19,519 nt of DNA from JAVBNN01 sp031551525. GTDB taxonomy: Bacteria > Bacillota > Negativicutes > Acidaminococcales > JAISLQ01. Under the pieces are notes generated by a model. That model had not been told where the DNA came from, made no database searches, and saw only the letters and a list, made by a program, of their open reading frames with translations. The stretch lies in contig JAVBNN010000049.1 in assembly GCA_031551525.1 (NCBI GenBank), positions 1-19,519 on the forward strand, in the 5' to 3' direction. Made by a program: the position numbers and the translations under genes. This document shows, in pieces, positions 14,993-19,519 of this stretch (the first letter of the stretch is position 1; each line of letters begins with the position of its first letter).

Positions 14993-16492
14993 CTATAGTT
15001 TTTTCATTTGGGGAAAGAGCAGTACGTCCCTGATAGAGGTGCTATTGGTGAAGAACATGACCAAGCGGTCAACGCCAATACCCATGCCTCCGGTAGGCGG
15101 CATGCCGTATTCAAGGGCGGTGATATAATCCTCGTCCATCATATGCGCTTCATCATCGCCCGCCGCACGGTCCTCCACCTGTTTGGCAAAGCGTTCTTTC
15201 TGGTCAAGCGGGTCGTTGAGCTCGGAGAAACCGTTACACAGTTCACGGCCAAAGACGAACGCTTCAAAACGGTCTGTCATGCCCGCGTCATCTTTGCTGC
15301 CCTTGGCCAGCGGGGATATTTCTTTGGGATAGCCGGTGATGAAGGTCGGTTGAATAAGTTTGGCTTCGACGTGGTGTTCGAATATGGCGTTGAGTATCTT
15401 GCCGACGCCAAAGGATTTATCTATGGCCACGCCAGTTTTGTCTGCGGCCGCACGCGCTTCTTCCACGTCCGTTATATTGGCGAAATCCACCCCTGCATAT
15501 TCTTTGACCGCGTTTATCATGGATACCCTATTCCAAGGCGGCGTAAAATCTATCTCCTTGTCCTGATAGACCACCTTGGCGGTGCCAAGGACATCAAGCG
15601 CCACGTTATAAATGAGGCCTTCGGTCAGTTCCATAAGGTCGTTATAGTCGGCATAGGCCTGATATACTTCTACCAGGGTAAATTCCGGGTTGTGCCTGAC
15701 GGACAGACCCTCGTTGCGAAACACCCGGCCGATCTCATACACTCTTTCAAATCCGCCTACGATCAGGCGTTTGAGGTAAAGTTCCGGTGCGATGCGCATG
15801 TAAAGGTTCATATCAAGCGCATTGTGATGGGTGATGAATGGTTTGGCGGCCGCGCCGCCCGGAATGGAGTGCATCATGGGCGTTTCTACTTCGAGAAAAT
15901 CGCGTTCGTCGAGAAACTTCCTCATGCTGCGAATTATCTTGCTGCGCAATACAAAAGTACGTTGTACGTCACTGTTGACGATCAGGTCGACATAGCGCTG
16001 GCGGTACCTAAGGTCAACGTCTTTGAGGCCATGCCATTTTTCCGGCAGGGGTCTGAGGGCCTTGGACAAAAGTTCCATTGCGCTGACTTTGATGCTAATC
16101 TCACCCATGTGGGTGCGGAAAACCGATCCGGCAACACCGACGATGTCACCTATATCGAGCAGTTTCAAAAGCCCGTAGGAGTCTTCGCCAAGAGCGTCTT
16201 TTCTGATATAGCACTGGATGCTGCCGCTCTTATCCTTCAAGTCGATGAAAGATGTCTTCCCGTGACCGCGTATGGCCATGATGCGTCCGGCTAGACGTAT
16301 CTCATGACCTTCGGCAAAGGTTTCAAAGTTTTCTTTGATTGCTTCGGCGTGCCCGGTCGGGTCAAAACGGCGGCCAAACGGCTCTATGCCGCTTTCGGCT
16401 AAGGTATTCATCTTTTGCCGCCGAATCTGCATCTGTTCGCTTATATTCTCCTGGGTCGTCTCCACATCAGGAGTGTTCTTGATATCTGACAT
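14993..16492 (-). CDS. lysS: Lysyl-tRNA synthetase, class II
   Basis: 499 residues, normal length. Charges tRNA-Lys with lysine in the cytosol. The OB-fold anticodon-binding domain (about 65-145) is followed by the class II catalytic core: motif 1 around 177-207, ending FLEVETPMMH; motif 2 with FRNEGLSVRHNPEFT (258-272); and motif 3 with GGMGIGVDRLVM (468-479). The lysine-specific stretch GRELCNGFSELNDP is at 415-428. The N-terminal 30 residues form a charged extension. The ATG at 16492 has AGAGGA 8 bases upstream. It follows greA by 15 bases and is closed by a strong terminator, so the two are one operon. Confidence 0.98.
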   Translation of the reverse strand: MSDIKNTPDVETTQENISEQMQIRRQKMNTLAESGIEPFGRRFDPTGHAEAIKENFETFAEGHEIRLAGRIMAIRGHGKTSFIDLKDKSGSIQCYIRKDALGEDSYGLLKLLDIGDIVGVAGSVFRTHMGEISIKVSAMELLSKALRPLPEKWHGLKDVDLRYRQRYVDLIVNSDVQRTFVLRSKIIRSMRKFLDERDFLEVETPMMHSIPGGAAAKPFITHHNALDMNLYMRIAPELYLKRLIVGGFERVYEIGRVFRNEGLSVRHNPEFTLVEVYQAYADYNDLMELTEGLIYNVALDVLGTAKVVYQDKEIDFTPPWNRVSMINAVKEYAGVDFANITDVEEARAAADKTGVAIDKSFGVGKILNAIFEHHVEAKLIQPTFITGYPKEISPLAKGSKDDAGMTDRFEAFVFGRELCNGFSELNDPLDQKERFAKQVEDRAAGDDEAHMMDEDYITALEYGMPPTGGMGIGVDRLVMFFTNSTSIRDVLLFPQMKKL

Positions 16493-16507
16493 CTATTCTA
16501 TCCTCTT

Positions 16508-16987
16508 TTACGCGCGTTTAATGGACATGATCTTATATTTTATCGTTCCGTCCGGCACATTCACTTGCACGGTCTCGCCAGCTTTTTTGCCGAGGATGGC
16601 TGCTCCGACCGGCGATTCGTTGGATATCCTGCTGTTGAGGGGATCGGCTTCGGCCGAACCGACCACCGCACACTCCCATGTATCCTTGTGGGCCAGGTCT
16701 TTGAGTTTGACAAAAGCGCCCAGCGTGACTACGTCGGTCTTTATGTCGCCATCGTCGATAACTTTGGCGGTGCGGACCATTTTATCCAGGGTTATGATCT
16801 CACCTTCGATAAAAGCCTGCTCATTTTTCGCGTCTTCGTATTCCGAGTTTTCGCTGATGTCGCCAAAGGAAATAGCCTGTTTTATGCGTTCTGCTACTTC
16901 CAGCCGACGCACGGATTTCAACATCTCCAATTTTTCTTCCAGTTGCTTTAATCCTTCGGCTGTCAGGATGGTTTCTTTTTCTGTCAT
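16508..16987 (-). CDS. greA: Transcription elongation factor GreA
   Basis: 159 residues, standard GreA length. The N-terminal coiled coil (about 10-75) carries the tip GDISENSEYEDAKNEQAFIE, with the acidic D43 and E46 that stimulate RNA cleavage in backtracked RNA polymerase. The C-terminal FKBP-like domain (about 85-159) ends GTIKYKIMSIKRA. The ATG at 16987 has AGGGGA upstream. Transcribed with lysS (15-base gap) from a perfect consensus promoter, after an unusually structured leader of about 114 bases. Confidence 0.97.
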   Translation of the reverse strand: MTEKETILTAEGLKQLEEKLEMLKSVRRLEVAERIKQAISFGDISENSEYEDAKNEQAFIEGEIITLDKMVRTAKVIDDGDIKTDVVTLGAFVKLKDLAHKDTWECAVVGSAEADPLNSRISNESPVGAAILGKKAGETVQVNVPDGTIKYKIMSIKRA

Positions 16988-17101
16988 GATTTATTCCCCT
17001 TTTTGCTAGATCAGTGATCTAATTAGTGAAAACAATAATGGCCCTCTGGGAAATCGAACGGCCCCGGACACTGCCGGCGCCTATCTCCATACTCCCTTAT
17101 C
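16988..17101 (-). promoter_or_regulatory. Structured 5' leader of greA-lysS
   Basis: About 114 bases from the predicted start to the greA ATG. In transcript order it holds a possible 23-codon leader reading frame (17090-17019), a GC-rich hairpin (17081-17060, seven of eight pairs around a six-base loop, one G-G mismatch), and a 15-base palindrome (17021-17007) just before the ribosome site. No riboswitch class is recognised; regulation is inference. Confidence 0.45.
17007..17021. promoter_or_regulatory. Palindrome TAGATCA-C-TGATCTA in the greA leader
   Basis: A perfect 7+1+7 palindrome about 80-95 bases after the predicted start and just before the greA ribosome site. As RNA it can form a six-pair hairpin with a three-base loop; as DNA it looks like a dimeric repressor site. 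Which, if either, is unknown. Confidence 0.45.
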
Positions 17102-17107
17102 TTTTAC

Positions 17108-17136
17108 ATTATAGGTTTACCGCCCGCCCTTGTCAA
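17108..17136 (-). promoter_or_regulatory. Perfect consensus sigma-70 promoter of greA-lysS
   Basis: Minus strand TTGACA (17136-17131), exactly 17 bases, TATAAT (17113-17108): a full consensus match. The transcription start is predicted near 17101. Confidence 0.92.
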
Positions 17137-17148
17137 TATTTAGCAATA

Positions 17149-17157
17149 ATTATACCA
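17149..17157 (-). promoter_or_regulatory. Possible second, extended -10 promoter upstream of greA
   Basis: Minus strand TGGTATAAT, 41 bases upstream of the consensus -10 box, within 20 bases of the dusB stop. The -35 match is poor. It could be a tandem promoter or simply an AT-rich upstream element. Confidence 0.35.
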
Positions 17158-17166
17158 AAACAAGTT

Positions 17167-18135
17167 TCATACAGATAATAGGTCAAGGTATTCCATGCTT
17201 AGCCGCTCAAAGTCCGCCCGTTCGCGCACCTGATTAAAGAGCTGGCGAAAATGTGCCGCCTGTGGCAGTCCTTTAGTATAAGACGCCGCATGTCGGCGCA
17301 TTTCTTTTATGGCGATGGGTTCTCCCTTGTGGGCACACAGCATGTCAAGATGCCTGATCATCATGGCAAAACGCTCTTCGTGGCTCGGTTTTTCCGGTAT
17401 AGAGTTCCCGGAAAGCGCCGCCGCTATTTCAGCGAACAACCAGGGGTTCCCCTCAGCCGCCCGTCCTACCATGACCGCTGCGCAGCCGGTTTCTTCACGC
17501 ATGCGTAGTGCGTCCGCGCCTGAACGCAAGTCACCGTTGCCGATGACCGATATATTTACCGCCTCTACAACTGACTTTATTACCCGCCAGTCGGCTTGTC
17601 CGGTGTAAAACTGGTCACGTGTTCTGGCGTGCACGGCCACCGCCGCCGCGCCGCCAGCTTCGGCCGCCCTGGCCGCTTCGGTAGCGTTGACGCTGTTTGC
17701 GTCCCAACCGGAACGTATTTTGACCGTCACCGGCAAAGATACGCTCTTTACCGCTCCGGCCACGATTTTTTCGATAAGCGCGGGCGTTTTCATGAGCGCA
17801 GAGCCTTCGCCGTTATTTACCACCTTTGGTACCGGGCAGCCCATGTTGATGTCTATGATATCCGGGCGGAGTTCCGCCGCAAGCGCCGCTCCCCTCCCCA
17901 TTTCCTCCGGGCTGGAGCCGAAAAGCTGCACGGCAAAAGGCCGCTCTTGTGACAAAAAAGCCATGAGTTCTTGTGTTTTGTGATTATTATAGAGCAGTCC
18001 TTTCACACTCACCATCTCGGACACTAAAAGACCGCAGCCCTGTTCCTTCACGAGGAGACGGAAGGGCTGGTCGGTCACTCCGGCCATAGGCGCCAGAACA
18101 AGCGGTATATTTATTTGAACGTTGCCTATTTTCAT
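17167..18135 (-). CDS. dusB: tRNA-dihydrouridine synthase (DusB type)
   Basis: 322 residues from the ATG at 18135 with GGAG 6 bases upstream. A longer in-frame reading to 18267 would cross a terminator and the coaX 3' end and is rejected. FMN-dependent reduction of uridine in tRNA. TIM-barrel signature LAPMAGVTDQPFR (14-26), EMVSVKGL (40-47), QLFGSSPE (70-77), catalytic cysteine C100 in INMGCPVPKV, VKIRSGWD (138-145), HARTRDQFYTG in the middle, and GNGDLRSG and GRAAEGNPWLF towards the FMN phosphate. The helical C-terminal domain is complete. No clear terminator follows, so its transcript may run into greA. A strong terminator-like hairpin lies 15 bases upstream of its ribosome site. Confidence 0.95.
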   Translation of the reverse strand: MKIGNVQINIPLVLAPMAGVTDQPFRLLVKEQGCGLLVSEMVSVKGLLYNNHKTQELMAFLSQERPFAVQLFGSSPEEMGRGAALAAELRPDIIDINMGCPVPKVVNNGEGSALMKTPALIEKIVAGAVKSVSLPVTVKIRSGWDANSVNATEAARAAEAGGAAAVAVHARTRDQFYTGQADWRVIKSVVEAVNISVIGNGDLRSGADALRMREETGCAAVMVGRAAEGNPWLFAEIAAALSGNSIPEKPSHEERFAMMIRHLDMLCAHKGEPIAIKEMRRHAASYTKGLPQAAHFRQLFNQVRERADFERLSMEYLDLLSV

Positions 18136-18143
18136 GTCAGTCT

Positions 18144-18164
18144 CCGGCAGGTAAAAACCGCCGG
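18144..18164 (-). promoter_or_regulatory. Alternative hairpin burying the dusB ribosome site
   Basis: On the minus strand CCGGCGG (18164-18158) can pair with CTGCCGG (18150-18144), six Watson-Crick pairs and one G-U, with the T-run as loop. It uses the 3' arm of the upstream terminator and covers the GG of the dusB GGAG. The two folds exclude each other. Regulatory use is inference. Confidence 0.35.
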
Positions 18165-18180
18165 GGCAAAAGCCCGGCGG
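18158..18180 (-). terminator. Rho-independent terminator between coaX and dusB
   Basis: Eight-base-pair GC stem (CCGCCGGG / CCCGGCGG) with a seven-base loop, then TTTTTA on the minus strand. It starts 17 bases after the coaX stop and its T-run ends 17 bases before the dusB ATG, leaving no room for a dusB promoter. Confidence 0.85.
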
Positions 18181-18197
18181 AGTATATATACGCACAT

Positions 18198-18977
18198 TTA
18201 TTGTTGCGGCAGGTTTCTTTCGTATATGATACGCAAGCCGTCGAGGGTAAGAAACGGCTCTATACAATCAATCGCCTTGGTTTCGCTGGCCATCAGCCCT
18301 GCCATACCGCCAGTGGCGATAACATAGGCCGCTCCGCCTATTTCACTTTTCATACGCTGTACTATGCCGTCGATCAGCCCGACATAACCGTAAATAATAC
18401 CTGCCTGCATGCTTTTTACTGTATTGCGGCAGATAACAGTGCGCGGTTTTTTTAATTCTATGCGCGGCAGTTTAGCCGCCCGTTGAAAAAGCGCCTCAGT
18501 GGAAATTCCGATACCGGGGGATATCGCGCCTCCAAGGTAGTCGCCGTTACCGTTGATCACACAAAAAGTCATGGCCGTCCCGATGTCTATGATAATAAGC
18601 GGTGCTTTGTCTTTATATTTTTCAAAGGCGGCTACCGCGTTTACTATACGGTCAGCGCCAACTTCACGCGGATTTTCATATTTGATGAAGATGCCGGTCT
18701 TGACTCCCGGCCCGACGATAAGTGGTTTTTTGTCAAAATAGCGCTCGCACATGCGGGTGAGCGGTACGATGAGCGGAGGAACTACCGATGAAATAGCCGC
18801 GGCGGTTATGTCTTTCATGGATAGGTTGCTATAGGCGAACATGTTTCCTATGAGTATGCCGTATTCGTCGGCAGTACGGTCGCGGTTGGTCGAAAGGCGC
18901 CAGTGCACCAGAAGTTCTTCGCCTTTGTAAACGCCCGCTACAATATTGGTATTGCCGACATCAAGCACTAATAACAT
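18198..18977 (-). CDS. coaX: Type III pantothenate kinase
   Basis: 259 residues from the ATG at 18977, which has GGAGGA 7 bases upstream. An in-frame ATG at 18995 lies before that ribosome site and is not preferred. Phosphorylates pantothenate, the first step of coenzyme A synthesis, in the cytosol. ASKHA-fold signature LVLDVGNTN (3-11) for phosphate binding, RTADEYG (34-40), GADRIVNAVAAF near 105-116, IIDIGTAMTF with its catalytic Asp and Thr near 127-136, and GGAISPGIGIS. Length and motifs are normal for CoaX. It starts 15 bases after birA, a common Firmicute pairing of two cofactor genes. Confidence 0.97.
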   Translation of the reverse strand: MLLVLDVGNTNIVAGVYKGEELLVHWRLSTNRDRTADEYGILIGNMFAYSNLSMKDITAAAISSVVPPLIVPLTRMCERYFDKKPLIVGPGVKTGIFIKYENPREVGADRIVNAVAAFEKYKDKAPLIIIDIGTAMTFCVINGNGDYLGGAISPGIGISTEALFQRAAKLPRIELKKPRTVICRNTVKSMQAGIIYGYVGLIDGIVQRMKSEIGGAAYVIATGGMAGLMASETKAIDCIEPFLTLDGLRIIYERNLPQQ

Positions 18978-18991
18978 ATTCCCGTCCTCCA

Positions 18992-19519
18992 TCATATGTA
19001 TGTATCGCCAGCCGCGGCACGGATAGAAACATCGCCCGCCAGCACTTTTGCCAGCATTCCGTCACTGCGGCGCACTAAGAGCGCCCCATCTTTGTCTATG
19101 TCTTCCGCCCGTCCGGTAAATTCTTCGCCGGGAGCTATGACGCGCACTTCCCGGCCAAGGGTAATCGAATATTTTCGCCATCTGTCAAACAACGCGACAA
19201 ATCCGTTTGCTACTGCTTCTGCGTAAAGAACTTCCACTTTTTCCAGTATAGCCGCCAAAAGTCCTACCCGGTCTATTTCTTTTTGAGAAAAATCAGCCAA
19301 GGAGGCGGCTTTGTCTTTCAAGTCGTCCGGCAAGTCTTCTTTTTTTAGCCCTATATTAACGCCAGTGCCTATCACCAGATAATTTATAGCCTCTGTTTCA
19401 GCACTCATTTCTGTAAGTATGCCCACCATTTTTTTTGCGTGATACAGTATGTCATTGGGCCATTTTATGTCCACCCGCACAGAGAGATAGTCTTCTATTG
19501 CCTCCGCCACCGCCACCGC
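18992..19519 (-). CDS. birA: Biotin-protein ligase BirA, C-terminal 176 residues (runs off the right edge)
   Basis: Attaches biotin to acetyl-CoA carboxylase and related carrier proteins. The visible part has VDIKWPNDILY, with the biotin/ATP-binding KWPND motif (visible residues 19-23), KMVGILTEM, the strand LVIGTGVNIGL, and a small C-terminal SH3-like domain (LGREVRVI, FTGRAEDIDKDGALLVRR). The GRGR ATP loop and any N-terminal DNA-binding domain lie beyond the right edge, so whether it is also the repressor of biotin genes cannot be told. Its TGA is 14 bases before the coaX ATG; the two are co-transcribed. Confidence 0.95.
   Translation of the reverse strand, partial: AVAVAEAIEDYLSVRVDIKWPNDILYHAKKMVGILTEMSAETEAINYLVIGTGVNIGLKKEDLPDDLKDKAASLADFSQKEIDRVGLLAAILEKVEVLYAEAVANGFVALFDRWRKYSITLGREVRVIAPGEEFTGRAEDIDKDGALLVRRSDGMLAKVLAGDVSIRAAAGDTYI

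Noticed and set aside
15008..16294. Long plus-strand open frame (428 codons) opposite lysS
   Set aside because: It is antisense to an unmistakable lysyl-tRNA synthetase, has no family features, and is explained by codon bias of the real gene.
17040..17063. tRNA T-arm-like GTTCGATTTCCC in the greA leader
   Set aside because: The flanking five-base stem does not pair and no acceptor, D or anticodon arms can be drawn around it.
18136..18267. 44-residue N-terminal extension of DusB
   Set aside because: It would cross the coaX terminator and overlap the coaX 3' end; the ATG at 18135 has a good ribosome site and matches the family start.

Overview
The window reads as ordinary chromosome from a diderm Firmicute, most likely one of the Negativicutes (inference, moderate confidence). 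The right half carries the biotin ligase / type III pantothenate kinase / Dus synthase / GreA / LysS order that is common in Firmicutes. The middle carries a polyprenyl-phosphate sugar cassette (GtrA, GT2, ArnT-like GT39) of the kind used to decorate envelope or outer-membrane glycans. Almost everything is on the minus strand. No tRNA, rRNA, CRISPR array, insertion sequence or prophage gene is visible. No gap between genes exceeds about 180 bases.

Layout, left to right. 1-1280: 5' part of clpB (minus; the rest lies left of the window). 1361-2422: the only plus-strand gene, an RMD1/DUF155-like membrane-anchored protein, sharing an 80-base divergent promoter region with clpB. 2520-2543: a hairpin terminator serving both converging units. 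6553 down to 2558: a four-gene envelope operon made of two unrecognised exported proteins, a DUF2207 membrane protein and LemA. 7057-6623: a small exported DUF1036-like protein with a strong promoter and a dyad just upstream of the -35 box. 9641-7146: a large MalT/LAL-type LuxR regulator. 14147 down to 9811: gtrA, a GT2 polyprenyl-P-sugar synthase, an ArnT-like transferase, an 82-residue unknown coupled by an ATGA overlap, and a CYTH-CHAD protein. 14894-14217: a solitary ThiF/MoeB-like E1 enzyme. 16987-14993: greA-lysS, with a perfect consensus promoter and a structured leader. 19519 down to 17167: birA (partial), coaX and dusB.

How the parts may work together. The LAL regulator, the DUF1036 protein and the four-gene DUF2207/LemA operon are consecutive and co-directional. 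The only good promoter in front of the last five genes lies just downstream of the regulator. The hairpin after the DUF1036 gene leaves no room for a new promoter before the operon. All five could therefore be one envelope regulon with graded readthrough, and this is the best candidate here for an undescribed system. The GtrA/GT2/GT39 genes look like a complete make-flip-transfer module for one sugar. The right half is housekeeping: translation, tRNA modification, cofactor synthesis and transcript cleavage.

Limits: all family calls are from reading motifs in translated sequence. No database search, signal-peptide predictor or folding program was run. Organism placement and all regulatory calls are inference unless stated otherwise.
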